Below, in pieces: positions 7,137 through 13,967 of a stretch of DNA of 13,967 nucleotides. The first letter of the stretch is position 1; each line of letters begins with the position of its first letter. Location of the stretch: the NCBI GenBank assembly GCA_902797925.1, contig CADBUT010000162.1, positions 1 through 13,967 of the forward strand. The letters are read 5' to 3'. The position numbers were made by a program, and so were the translations under genes. The notes below the pieces were generated by a model. The model saw only the letters and a program-made list of their open reading frames with translations, searched no databases and was not told the DNA's origin. Source of the DNA: an uncultured Spirochaetaceae bacterium. GTDB taxonomy: Bacteria; Spirochaetota; Spirochaetia; Treponematales; Treponemataceae.

Positions 7137-8599
7137 AAGTCTATTCCTTTGTGAATGGCATTTTCTGAATTAGCCCTAAATTCTGACGGTGTAAAGCCAG
7201 TGATTTTCCGGAAAAGTCTTGTAAAGTAGTTCTGGTCCTGGAAGCCTGTTTCTGCGCTTACTTCTTTTATGCTCATCTGCGTTAAAAGCAGCTCTTTCGC
7301 CTTTGAAATACGCTTTTCGGCTATATAAGAAGAAAAGCCCGTGTTGAGATGCTCGCTGAAAAGATGACTCAAATGTGTTTCAGAAACGGCGCAAATTGAG
7401 GCAACGTCTGCAAGTGATAAAGCTTCATTAAAGCGGCTGTCAATGTATTCGAGTGCTTTTTCCAAAGTTTTGGGCAGCTGGTTTTTCTCCTGTTTTTTGA
7501 ATTCAGATTCAAAAAGATTCATCGCATTTCTTCCCCAGCTGATGCATTCTTCCTTTGTGCTTAATGAAACAAATTCGTCTGGTATCCAGAACGGCTGGTT
7601 GTCAGCAGAATCGCCCGAGTAAAGCGAAAAAAGCTTTTCCTGCAAAATCATGAAAATTCCACAAAGTGAGAATTTTGCTTTATTGAGGTTTTCGCCTGCA
7701 AAAATGTGCTGAACCAAAGCTTCATAAGCTGATTCCGGTGTTGATTTTGCCTGCCTTGAATCAAAGCTTTGAAGAAATTCCTTTATCAGATATTGTTCAT
7801 TCTTAAAAGAAGATTTCTTCTGATTTTTGATTTTTCCGAAAGCTTCTTCCGCAGACTTAAACAGCTGATTTCCAGGATAAGGCGAACCTAAACCATAGAT
7901 TATACTGTTTGTGCTGTCAATTTCAGAACAGATTGATTTCATATCATTCTGCAGCCTGTCAAACTGGTTTGAGCTTAACGGAACAAGCATCTGCAAAAAC
8001 GAAAGATAGTTTGATTCAAAAATCTGATGCTTGAAAGAAAGACGCTTTAAAAGCTGTTTCTGCTGTTCTTTTGTGCCCTGGACAAGCGCAACGCAGAATT
8101 TGTCCTGATCAAAATCAAAAAGTGTCTTTGCCTCAAGCCATTCTTCGTTTGAAAATTCTCTGTGCAGAGTTTCTGTCAAAAAGACTTGCTTCTTTTGTTG
8201 CAAGGTCTCCTGGGAGTTTGAGCGCTTGCTTAAGGCTTCTTTTATATCTTCAAGTGTTTTTAAGAAAACCTTTTTAGTTACCGGCTTTACAAGATATGCA
8301 AAAACGCCGAGCGGAACGGCTCTTTGTGCAAGATCAAAACGCTCAAATGCCGTAGAAAGCACAAAAATTGTATCTGAAAAGGTTTCGTGCATACTCTCAA
8401 TAACAGATAAACCGTCTTTGCCGGGCATGGCTATGTCCATAAATACAACCTGCGGTTTGTGTCTGAACATCATTTCTATGGCTTCTTCACCGCTGCGTGC
8501 TTTTCCGCAAACAGTAAAATCCGGTGCACCATGTTCAATCATGTAAGTGTAGCTCTCAAGAACCGGCTCTTCATCATCTACTATTAAAACTGAATACAT
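7133..8599 (-). CDS. YesN-type response regulator: receiver plus AraC-family DNA-binding domain
   Basis: This 488-residue transcription factor acts in the cytoplasm. Residues 1-118 form a receiver domain with acidic Asp8-Asp9, phosphoacceptor Asp55 in VVFMDIAMPG, Ser82 and Lys105 (followed by Pro106), all intact. A long middle region (about 120-375) has no clear motif, as is usual for YesN proteins. Residues from about 380 to 478 form two helix-turn-helix units of the AraC/XylS type, seen as LSLADVASICAVSETHLSHLF and the block from IKEVSAETGFQDQNYFTRLF to TGFTPSEFR. AGGAGG four bases before the ATG is a strong ribosome-binding site. The gene begins 16 bases inside the kinase gene and ends overlapping the xylF-like gene by four bases. 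It should be phosphorylated by the adjacent kinase. By analogy with clostridial YesN it may activate sugar-import genes, but its targets are not visible. Confidence 0.93.
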   Translation of the reverse strand: MYSVLIVDDEEPVLESYTYMIEHGAPDFTVCGKARSGEEAIEMMFRHKPQVVFMDIAMPGKDGLSVIESMHETFSDTIFVLSTAFERFDLAQRAVPLGVFAYLVKPVTKKVFLKTLEDIKEALSKRSNSQETLQQKKQVFLTETLHREFSNEEWLEAKTLFDFDQDKFCVALVQGTKEQQKQLLKRLSFKHQIFESNYLSFLQMLVPLSSNQFDRLQNDMKSICSEIDSTNSIIYGLGSPYPGNQLFKSAEEAFGKIKNQKKSSFKNEQYLIKEFLQSFDSRQAKSTPESAYEALVQHIFAGENLNKAKFSLCGIFMILQEKLFSLYSGDSADNQPFWIPDEFVSLSTKEECISWGRNAMNLFESEFKKQEKNQLPKTLEKALEYIDSRFNEALSLADVASICAVSETHLSHLFSEHLNTGFSSYIAEKRISKAKELLLTQMSIKEVSAETGFQDQNYFTRLFRKITGFTPSEFRANSENAIHKGIDL

Positions 8600-10065
8600 G
8601 GTTCCTCCTGTGTGTTCAGAGTGATTGTTATTTTTGTACCTTTGTGCAGTTCCGAATCAATTTTTATGATTTCCGTATTATTGGGATAGAAGAAATAAAG
8701 CCTTTGAATGACGTTTTCTAAGCCCATAATTTTTGATGAAGTTGACTCAAGGTTAGCTTTTTCAAGAAGTTTTTGTCTGGTCTCTTCTTTTATGCCGCAG
8801 CCGTCGTCCTCAACGCAAAGCCTGAGAATATTACCTTCTTTTTCGGCAGTAACACTAACAGTGCCGTAGCCCTTGCTTTCGTTAAAACCGTGAACTATAG
8901 AATTTTCAACAAGCGGCTGCAGAATGGAAACAGGAACAAGACATTCGTCCTTAAGATTTTCAGGAATGTTTATGTTCAGCGTAAGAGTCTTTGGAAATCT
9001 TATACGCAAAATTGCGCAGTAAACTTCGATGCCGTCAGCTTCGTGTCTTAACGGAACAATCACATTTTTCTGGCTTACATCATGTCTGAAAAGTTTTGCA
9101 AGCAGCGTCATGTACTCGGCGGTGTTGTCCGCGCCTTCAAGAATTGCAAGCTGTACGCCAGTATTAAGCGTATTGAACAGAAAATGCGGATTCATTTGCG
9201 CCTGCATTGTGTAAAGTTCCATGCGCTTCATAAGCTGCTGCATCTTCATGTTGTTCAGCCTTTCTTTCATGAATTCTTTTTCAACGCCGCGCTTCCATTC
9301 AATTTCCTGAATATATGTCGATAAGTCAGTCTTCATGCGGTTAAAGCCCGAAATTAGCTCATTTATCTCGTACCACACGCCTTCCGGAATATCAGGCGAA
9401 TTAAAGTTGCCGTTCGCAATTTCAAGCGAATTCTCAACAAGCACATTCAGCGGCTTCAAGATTTTGCCTGTAGCAATCCATATACTCATCAAGGCAAGAA
9501 CCGTAATTACAAGCACAAACAGAAGGCCCCAGAGATTCATTTTTCTGGATTCATCAATAAAAATCTCGTAGCTTGCAATCTGGTTTCTGAAACGCTCAAG
9601 ACTCACCGCGTTGATTTCGCTGTCTATGCATGAGAGAAGCTGGTTCATTTCTGCATATTTTGCTGTGTATTTGGCTATATTTCTTCCACGTTTTGCGTCA
9701 ATGGCTTCTTCTGCTACTTCGGAATAATGCATGACAAGGCTGTAGATTTCTCTTTCTTTTAAGTCGCTTTGCTTGAACTGTTTTGGCGGCAGTACCTGTG
9801 TTTTTTGCTTTATAGACTGCTGCTGAACGAGCAGTGTAGCAAGCGCCGTGCTTGACCGGCTTGAAAGATAAGTCAGTGCCGTATCGTGCAGCTCGTGTAA
9901 TTCCTGCTGAAAAGAGTGAAGCTCGCGCTCTTTTGAGAATCTTTCATTTGTAATCTGCTGCATCTGTTCTGAAATAAACAGAATGTAAATATTTGAAAGC
10001 AGAACAACTGCACAGAGAACGGCGGCACTTAGAATCATCTGAACTTTTAGCGAAGATTTTTTCAT
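8584..10065 (-). CDS. LytS/YesM-type sensor histidine kinase
   Basis: This 493-residue inner-membrane kinase has a first helix at about 8-32, a mostly helical periplasmic domain (about 33-176), a second helix at about 177-199 and a HAMP linker (200-252). The His_kinase core follows with phosphoacceptor His294 in QMNPHFLFNTLN, and then the ATPase domain with an N box (LVENSIVHG, Asn388), a G1 box (DDGCGI, 420-425) and a G2-like MGLENV from residue 447. All catalytic features are intact. Its ATG overlaps the stop of the upstream binding-protein gene by four bases, and its end overlaps the regulator gene by 16. Its periplasmic domain lacks a recognised ligand pocket, which fits a sensor that reads sugar through a docked binding protein, as LytS does with XylFII in clostridia. 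That partnership is inferred from gene order. Confidence 0.93.
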   Translation of the reverse strand: MKKSSLKVQMILSAAVLCAVVLLSNIYILFISEQMQQITNERFSKERELHSFQQELHELHDTALTYLSSRSSTALATLLVQQQSIKQKTQVLPPKQFKQSDLKEREIYSLVMHYSEVAEEAIDAKRGRNIAKYTAKYAEMNQLLSCIDSEINAVSLERFRNQIASYEIFIDESRKMNLWGLLFVLVITVLALMSIWIATGKILKPLNVLVENSLEIANGNFNSPDIPEGVWYEINELISGFNRMKTDLSTYIQEIEWKRGVEKEFMKERLNNMKMQQLMKRMELYTMQAQMNPHFLFNTLNTGVQLAILEGADNTAEYMTLLAKLFRHDVSQKNVIVPLRHEADGIEVYCAILRIRFPKTLTLNINIPENLKDECLVPVSILQPLVENSIVHGFNESKGYGTVSVTAEKEGNILRLCVEDDGCGIKEETRQKLLEKANLESTSSKIMGLENVIQRLYFFYPNNTEIIKIDSELHKGTKITITLNTQEEPCIQF

Positions 10066-11033
10066 TTTTGTGTATCCTCGCTTTTCTTAAGGAAATCAAA
10101 GCCGGTGTTTACATAACTTGAGGTATTTCCGTTTTGGCATATTTCAAAAACTGACTGAAGAGCCTGGTATCCAAGCTGATATGAATCTACAGAAATTAAA
10201 GCATCAAGGACGCCCTTTTCAAGATATTCTTTTACTGCATCAGATGAACCGAATCCGATTATCTTATGCGTGCCAACTTTGTTTTGCTCTACTAACATTT
10301 TTGCATAAGCCAATGTGTCATCTTCGTTTGTAAAGATAATCGTGTTTGTCCTTGACCTTGTGCTTAAAATTGAAGATACAATCTCTTCTGCGTCAAGCAT
10401 GTTCTGGCTTGTAACGGCGCAGAGGATAGAATCAAAAAGCTTGTAGCTTGCCGTTGACTTTATGCCCATCTCAATCAATTCACGCTCGGCATACATTCCA
10501 GGCGATTTTTCGCTGTAAACAATAAGAGGAAAAATTGCGGTCTGTTCATCAAAAAGATATTCGCCTATAAAGCAGCCGAGCTCAAAATTGTTTACGCCGA
10601 TGTGCGTGTACGGCTTGTTTGTCGGAATTGCGTGGTCTATCAAGACGAGCGGGGTAGAAGAACCTGCAATTTTGTCAAGAATTTCAGCGGTTTCTTTTGT
10701 ATCAGAAAATGAATAAATGACAATGCCGTCTGCACCTGTATAAGGCGCGGCAAAAAGCTGGCTTGAATTTTCGTCAAGCTCATGTACAGAAAGCGCTATT
10801 TTTTCCTCTCCGCAAAAATCCATAGCACCTTCAAGCATTGAATTAAAAAATGAATGAGCAGTTTCCGGCAGATAAATTGCAATATGAAATTCGGGCGTTT
10901 CTGTCTGCAATTGAACTTGCTTTGTAAGCTTCATAACATAAGAAAGCGACATAAAAAGCGAATAAACTGCAACGCTTGAGAGGAATATAACTATCGAAAA
11001 AAGAACAAGTCTTTTTAGGTCAATTTTATTCAT
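10062..11033 (-). CDS. Membrane-anchored periplasmic sugar-binding protein, probable sensor component (XylFII-like role)
   Basis: This 323-residue protein has one hydrophobic segment (about 9-33) preceded by positive residues and no lipobox cysteine, so it is probably held by an uncleaved helix. The rest is a type I periplasmic binding fold of the RbsB/LacI kind. It opens with FHIAIYLPETAHSFFNSMLEGA (near 49-70) and continues with VLIDHAIP, HIGVNNFELG, FTNEDDTLAYAKM and IIGFGSSDAVKEYLEKGVLDALISVD. It is much less XylF-like than the fourth gene, so its ligand is uncertain. It is the first gene of the sensor operon and overlaps the kinase start by four bases. This order, an anchored binding protein followed by kinase and AraC-type regulator, is that of the clostridial XylFII-LytS-YesN system. 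The ATG lacks a clear ribosome-binding site, but the start suits the membrane helix. Confidence 0.85.
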   Translation of the reverse strand: MNKIDLKRLVLFSIVIFLSSVAVYSLFMSLSYVMKLTKQVQLQTETPEFHIAIYLPETAHSFFNSMLEGAMDFCGEEKIALSVHELDENSSQLFAAPYTGADGIVIYSFSDTKETAEILDKIAGSSTPLVLIDHAIPTNKPYTHIGVNNFELGCFIGEYLFDEQTAIFPLIVYSEKSPGMYAERELIEMGIKSTASYKLFDSILCAVTSQNMLDAEEIVSSILSTRSRTNTIIFTNEDDTLAYAKMLVEQNKVGTHKIIGFGSSDAVKEYLEKGVLDALISVDSYQLGYQALQSVFEICQNGNTSSYVNTGFDFLKKSEDTQK

Positions 11034-11039
11034 AGCAGA

Positions 11040-11128
11040 TAATTATGAAACTGATAATTAAATGACACAAAGCATGAATTATTCAACGTTTCATTATAAA
11101 GCTTAATGTGCATTGAAAAAAACTTCAA
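11040..11128 (-). promoter_or_regulatory. Palindrome-rich promoter region of the sensor operon
   Basis: Reading the minus strand, a perfect TATAAT lies at 11098-11093, about 60 bases before the ATG, but no good -35 box lies at the usual distance. Three perfect inverted repeats surround it: TTGAA/TTCAA (11113-11117 and 11124-11128) over the -35 area, TGAATTATTCA (11075-11085) near the expected start of transcription, and TAATTAT/ATAATTA (11040-11046 and 11054-11060) in the leader. A strong -10 without a -35, plus palindromes, suggests a regulated promoter, possibly autoregulated. Confidence 0.55.
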
Positions 11129-11161
11129 CTTAAAAAATCAAAAGTTTTCCCGGCTAAATAC

Positions 11162-11199
11162 AAAAAAGAAATCCGGTCAAAACAACTGTTCTGACCGGA
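11162..11199 (-). terminator. Hairpin D: strong Rho-independent terminator upstream of the sensor operon
   Basis: A perfect 8-bp stem, TCCGGTCA (11172-11179) with TGACCGGA (11192-11199), extends by three more pairs after one mismatch. On the minus strand it runs into TTTCTTTTTT (11171-11162). It should stop transcripts coming from xylB before they reach the sensor operon. Confidence 0.8.
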
Positions 11200-11213
11200 C
11201 AAGGGGAAAATGA

Positions 11214-11276
11214 TCCTGTTTTTATTGGAGGAACAGGAAAAATGGTCTGTCTGAAAACTAAGGTTTAAGACAGGCC
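11214..11276 (-). other. Hairpins B and C in the xylB 3' region
   Basis: Hairpin B pairs GGTCTGTCT (11244-11252) with AGACAGGCC (11268-11276), with one wobble, plus an inner AAAC/GTTT stem with a four-base loop. On the minus strand it is followed by ATTTTTCC. Hairpin C pairs TCCTGTT (11214-11220) with AACAGGA (11232-11238) over an 11-base loop. With hairpins A and D they form a chain in which each hairpin is followed on the minus strand by a T-rich stretch. Confidence 0.55.
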
Positions 11277-11284
11277 GTTATCTG

Positions 11285-11326
11285 AAAAACCGGCAAGATG
11301 ATTCAGATAAATCAGACAGCTTGCCG
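11285..11326 (-). terminator. Hairpin A: terminator immediately after xylB
   Basis: CGGCAAG (11291-11297) pairs with CTTGCCG (11320-11326), with a possible inner TGATT/AATCA stem. On the minus strand it is followed by G and five Ts (11289-11285). It begins about 30 bases after the xylB stop. The gene-free stretch 11034-11354 holds this hairpin, B, C, D and the sensor-operon promoter; I see no coding potential in it. Confidence 0.7.
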
Positions 11327-11354
11327 AAATACAGATCAATTTTTGCTGTACGCG

Positions 11355-12839
11355 TTACTTGTAAAGCGGCGAAAGTGTATCGACAACTTTTGTATATTCC
11401 GCGTATGCTTTGTCATAAGCGGCAACATTTGCTGCAATCGGGTCTGCGTTCTTTGATTCGTCAAGCTTGATGTGCTCTGCGCAAAGCTCTGCGATGTCGC
11501 ATTTGCCGCTCTGGTTTTTAAGGCACCACAATGCCTGAACAGCGCCGCCCAATGCAGCCGCTTCATCCAAAGCCGGAACGCGGATTGGCAGGTTCATTAC
11601 ATCAGCTGCAATCTGCCGCCAGATTGGCGATTTTGAGCCGCCGCCGATTAAGCGGATTTCTTTAGGTTTGAAGCCGAGCTTGCGGAATGCGTCAAGGCCG
11701 CCGCGCATTGCGAATACTGCCGATTCAAGAGAAGCGCGCGCAATGTTTGCTCTGTTTGTGTTTGCTGATGTAAGCCCGGTGATGCTTGCGCGGCCGTTCG
11801 GCAGGTTCGGTGTTCTTTCGCCGTTAAAGAACGGAATAACCAGAACACCTTCTGAACCGCACGGAGCTTTTGCAGCTTCGCCGTCTAAGTCTTTGACGTC
11901 AAGTTCAAAAAGACCGCGGACAAATTCTGTTGCTACTGTGCAGTTCATTGTGCACAAAAGCGGCAGCCAGCCGCCCGTGCTTGAACAGAAACCGCTCAAA
12001 CCGTTTGCAGGGTCTGCAATCGGCTTGTCTGAATATCCGTACAATGTGCCGGAAGTTCCCATAGACATTGTCAAGAAGCCGTCTGCAACTGTGCCAGTGC
12101 CTACGGCGCCCATCATGTTGTCGCCGCCGCCAGCAGAAACCGGGATTCCTTCAGGAATGCCGTAAGCTTTTGCAGCTTCAGCTGAAACTTTTCCGGCCGG
12201 TGCGCTCGGTTCAATTAATTCCGGCAGAAGCCCTAAAAGTTTTGAATCTATGATGTCGCAGATTTTCTTTGACCATGTTCTGTTTTTAGAATCGAACAAT
12301 GCTGTACCAGAAGCATCGCCGTATTCCATTACGTATTTTCCAGTAAGCTTCCAGTTAAGATAATCGTGTGGAAGCATGATATATGCAAGTTTTGCAAAGG
12401 CATCCGGCTTGTTGTCTTTAAGCCACAAGATTTTTGGGGCTGTAAAGCCAGGAAGCATCAAATTGCCCAAAAGGCTTACAACTTTTTTGTCTCCGCCTGC
12501 TTTTTTTGTGATGTATTCACACTGTTTTGTTGTTGCTGTGTCGCACCAAAGCTTGATGTTGTACAAGGCTTTGCCGTCTTTATCAAGCGGAACAAAACCG
12601 TGCTGCTGCCCAGAAACGCCGATAGCTTCGATTGTTTTTTTGTTTTCTGCGCTCAATTTGCTGAAACAGACTTCGAGCCCTTTGTCAAACCATTCGGTTT
12701 TCTGCTCGCGTGTTCCGTCTGCTTCCGAAATTAAATCCATCGGGCAGCTTGCTTTTTCGATAATTTCTTTTTTTTCATAGTCGTAAATTACGACTTTCAT
12801 GCTCTGTGTTCCAAGATCAATTCCTGCTACTGTTTTCAT
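11355..12839 (-). CDS. xylB: Xylulokinase
   Basis: This cytoplasmic kinase of the FGGY family transfers phosphate from ATP to D-xylulose, feeding the pentose phosphate pathway. The protein has 494 residues, close to E. coli XylB at 484. Features include the ATP-phosphate loop GIDLGTQSMK (6-15), the xylulokinase hallmark SGQQHG (76-81), catalytic Asp240 in SAGGGDN, GTSGT (261-265), NGERTPN near 340 and the carboxyl-terminal FGGY signature LIGGGSKSPIWRQIAAD. The start at 12839 is chosen because GGAGG lies four bases upstream. An in-frame ATG at 12887 would run through the promoter and add residues without homology. It is divergent from an AraC-family gene and is followed by terminators. The isomerase xylA normally found beside xylB is absent from this window. 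Its base composition looks somewhat richer in G+C than the importer operon. Confidence 0.96.
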   Translation of the reverse strand: MKTVAGIDLGTQSMKVVIYDYEKKEIIEKASCPMDLISEADGTREQKTEWFDKGLEVCFSKLSAENKKTIEAIGVSGQQHGFVPLDKDGKALYNIKLWCDTATTKQCEYITKKAGGDKKVVSLLGNLMLPGFTAPKILWLKDNKPDAFAKLAYIMLPHDYLNWKLTGKYVMEYGDASGTALFDSKNRTWSKKICDIIDSKLLGLLPELIEPSAPAGKVSAEAAKAYGIPEGIPVSAGGGDNMMGAVGTGTVADGFLTMSMGTSGTLYGYSDKPIADPANGLSGFCSSTGGWLPLLCTMNCTVATEFVRGLFELDVKDLDGEAAKAPCGSEGVLVIPFFNGERTPNLPNGRASITGLTSANTNRANIARASLESAVFAMRGGLDAFRKLGFKPKEIRLIGGGSKSPIWRQIAADVMNLPIRVPALDEAAALGGAVQALWCLKNQSGKCDIAELCAEHIKLDESKNADPIAANVAAYDKAYAEYTKVVDTLSPLYK

Positions 12840-12858
12840 ATTTCCTCCAAATACTAAT

Positions 12859-12887
12859 AGCATACGATGGTTATGGGCTTTTTTCAA
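12859..12887 (-). promoter_or_regulatory. xylB promoter
   Basis: On the minus strand, TTGAAA (12887-12882) and TATGCT (12864-12859) are 17 bases apart. Transcription would begin near 12852, leaving a leader of about 13 bases that just contains the ribosome-binding site. Confidence 0.65.
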
Positions 12888-12897
12888 ATACTGAATT

Positions 12898-12927
12898 TTG
12901 ATAAAATATGCCTATTATTGATATAAT
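12898..12927. promoter_or_regulatory. Candidate AraC-type operator: direct repeats in the xylB/regulator intergenic region
   Basis: TTGATANAAT occurs at 12898-12907 and again at 12918-12927, a 20-base period close to two helical turns, the spacing favoured by AraC-family dimers. The pair lies 10 bases upstream of the xylB -35 box and just before the -35 box of the divergent regulator gene. Confidence 0.45.
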
Positions 12928-12931
12928 TGTC

Positions 12932-12960
12932 TTGACTAGAAGAAAAAGCAATTTTAACAT
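12932..12960 (+). promoter_or_regulatory. Promoter of the AraC-family gene
   Basis: TTGACT (12932-12937) and TAACAT (12955-12960) are 17 bases apart, 23 bases before the ATG. The -10 box is only fair. Confidence 0.55.
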
Positions 12961-12983
12961 AAACACAGATATTTGGAAGGAAT

Positions 12984-13814
12984 ATGCGCATAATAGACAC
13001 TGTTTTTGTATACCGGCTTGCCCACGGTGAAAAACTCGCATGGCACGGCAGGTATCATGCACATAACGATAATGAATTTGAAGTTCACTATTTTATTGAA
13101 GGAAACGGCTCTTTTTTAGCAAATACTGCGCGGATTTCCATAGACAATAATGCGCTTTTTCTTGCAGGCCCGCACGAATTTCATTCGATTGTGCCGGAGC
13201 AGGTTACGCGCCCGCTGACGTATTATGCCGTGCTTTTTGAGCTTGATGAAAACGAAGACAAAGAAATATATCTTTTATTGACCAATATCTTGAAGCACCG
13301 CACCATCAAGCATTATGCGCCGGAAGCAAGCCGTTTTCTTTTTGACGAGCTGCTCCGGCTTTCTGCTGCAAAACAGAAAGGGCTTGAAAAGTCGGCAGAA
13401 TATCTGCTTTGCAGCCTGCTTTTCCGCTGGTATTCAGAAGATTCAGTTTCAATAAGCGAAAAAACTGCGGCGGCAGAACAGAAAAAATCTTCTTCGATTG
13501 TAAGCGACGGCATGAAATATTTTAAGGCAAATCTGCACAAGTCTGTAACGATTACGCATGTGGCGTATGAGCTTGGGCTTTCTGCCGAGCATTTTATCCG
13601 TGTTTTCCGAGAAGAAATGCACATGACGCCGTATCAATATTTTATGCGCCTTAGAACAGAAGCCGCCGCCGCCGAGCTTATTACGACAGATTTGTCAGTT
13701 GCCGAAATTGCCGAGCGTTATGCCTTCGAGAATCAGTTTCATTTTTCAAAAGTCTTCAAGCGCTGCACTGGCCTTGCACCAACAGCCTACCGGCATTGCT
13801 ATATGCAGAAATAA
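12984..13814 (+). CDS. AraC-family transcriptional regulator divergent from xylB
   Basis: This 276-residue regulator has an amino-terminal cupin-like sugar-sensing domain (about 10-90), seen as the block from HGRYHAHNDNEFEVHYFI through GNGSF to LAGPHEFHSI. A middle helical segment follows, then a carboxyl-terminal AraC/XylS DNA-binding domain (about 178-272). The two helix-turn-helix units are VTITHVAYELGLSAEHFIRVF and LSVAEIAERYAFENQFHFSKVF, and the usual TGLAPTAYR follows. GGAAGG lies three bases before the ATG, slightly close but acceptable. Its position back-to-back with xylB, over shared control sequences, makes it a likely xylose- or xylulose-responsive regulator of xylB. It has no receiver domain, so it acts separately from the YesN-type regulator. 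The ligand is an inference. Confidence 0.9.
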   Translation: MRIIDTVFVYRLAHGEKLAWHGRYHAHNDNEFEVHYFIEGNGSFLANTARISIDNNALFLAGPHEFHSIVPEQVTRPLTYYAVLFELDENEDKEIYLLLTNILKHRTIKHYAPEASRFLFDELLRLSAAKQKGLEKSAEYLLCSLLFRWYSEDSVSISEKTAAAEQKKSSSIVSDGMKYFKANLHKSVTITHVAYELGLSAEHFIRVFREEMHMTPYQYFMRLRTEAAAAELITTDLSVAEIAERYAFENQFHFSKVFKRCTGLAPTAYRHCYMQK

Positions 13815-13817
13815 ATG

Positions 13818-13869
13818 GAAGGGAAAGGCAAAACCCTTAATTCGGAGGCACGGTTTTTCCTTCCCCTTC
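13818..13869 (+). terminator. Large imperfect hairpin after the AraC-family gene
   Basis: The arm at 13818-13835 pairs with 13852-13869 at 16 of 18 positions over a 16-base loop, starting three bases after the stop codon. There is no T-run beyond the hairpin, so termination is only probable. The T-rich right arm could act in the opposite direction. Confidence 0.45.
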
Positions 13870-13892
13870 AACCCCATCCTTTTCCGGCACCG

Positions 13893-13919
13893 CTTAGGGG
13901 CTTGCTTCGCGCCCCTAAG
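13893..13919. repeat. Perfect 9-bp inverted repeat near the window end
   Basis: CTTAGGGGC (13893-13901) pairs exactly with GCCCCTAAG (13911-13919) over a nine-base loop. No T-run follows. Its G+C-rich, GCTTCGCG-like loop resembles in style the foldable element at the window start. Nothing else is recognised from 13920 to the end. Confidence 0.6.
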
Positions 13920-13967
13920 AACCCTCTGATTATCTACAAAGTGAGTCGGTGTACAAAAAAATTTTTA

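Noticed and set aside
11668..12165. 165-residue open frame on the plus strand opposite xylB
   Set aside because: It lies wholly antisense to a clear xylulokinase, has no family features and no ribosome-binding site; it is a shadow frame.
12840..12887. Upstream ATG extension of xylB
   Set aside because: It would cover the xylB promoter and ribosome-binding site and adds 16 residues not found in the family.

Overview
The window is AT-rich bacterial DNA that looks like a saccharolytic, host-associated spirochaete, most likely a gut or rumen Treponema. This rests on the gene mix: LplB/LplC-type sugar import genes without an ATPase, lipoprotein binding proteins, YesM/YesN-type two-component genes and a membrane-bound class III cyclase-like protein. 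The genus is an inference from style and could not be tested by a search. The dominant theme is uptake, sensing and phosphorylation of pentose, especially D-xylose.

Layout. 1-275: a GC-rich foldable element at the window edge, then an AT-rich leader with an 8-bp tandem repeat. 276-3998 (+): a carbohydrate ABC importer operon of two inner-membrane permeases and a 570-residue lipoprotein binding protein. It is followed by overlapping hairpins and a strong terminator. 4182-4658 (+): its own promoter and a YqeY-family gene. 4766-6010 (+): a six-helix membrane protein with a class III nucleotidyl cyclase domain whose metal-binding positions look altered. 11033-6036 (-): a tightly overlapping four-gene operon encoding a membrane-anchored periplasmic binding protein, a LytS/YesM-type histidine kinase, a YesN-type response regulator and a XylF-like lipoprotein. 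11034-11354: about 320 bases without a gene, holding a chain of four hairpins and a palindrome-rich promoter. 12839-11355 (-): xylulokinase xylB. 12984-13814 (+): a divergent AraC-family regulator, separated from xylB by a compact two-way promoter region. 13815-13967: two inverted repeats and no gene.

How the genes may work together. The four-gene operon resembles the known clostridial three-component xylose sensor XylFII-LytS-YesN, in which a periplasmic sugar-binding protein docks on the kinase sensor domain. Here a second binding protein, with all XylF sugar-contact positions kept, is translationally coupled behind the regulator. XylB would phosphorylate xylulose, controlled by the neighbouring AraC-family protein. 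The LplB/LplC-type importer could bring in oligosaccharides released from plant fibre, but its substrate and its control by the YesN-like regulator are inferences. No xylose isomerase, XylG or XylH gene and no ABC ATPase gene are present, so parts of the pathway must lie elsewhere.

The most interesting points are the four-gene sensing cassette with two different periplasmic binding proteins, the probable pseudo-cyclase, and two RNA-level structures: the hairpin chain behind xylB and the mutually exclusive hairpins behind the importer operon.
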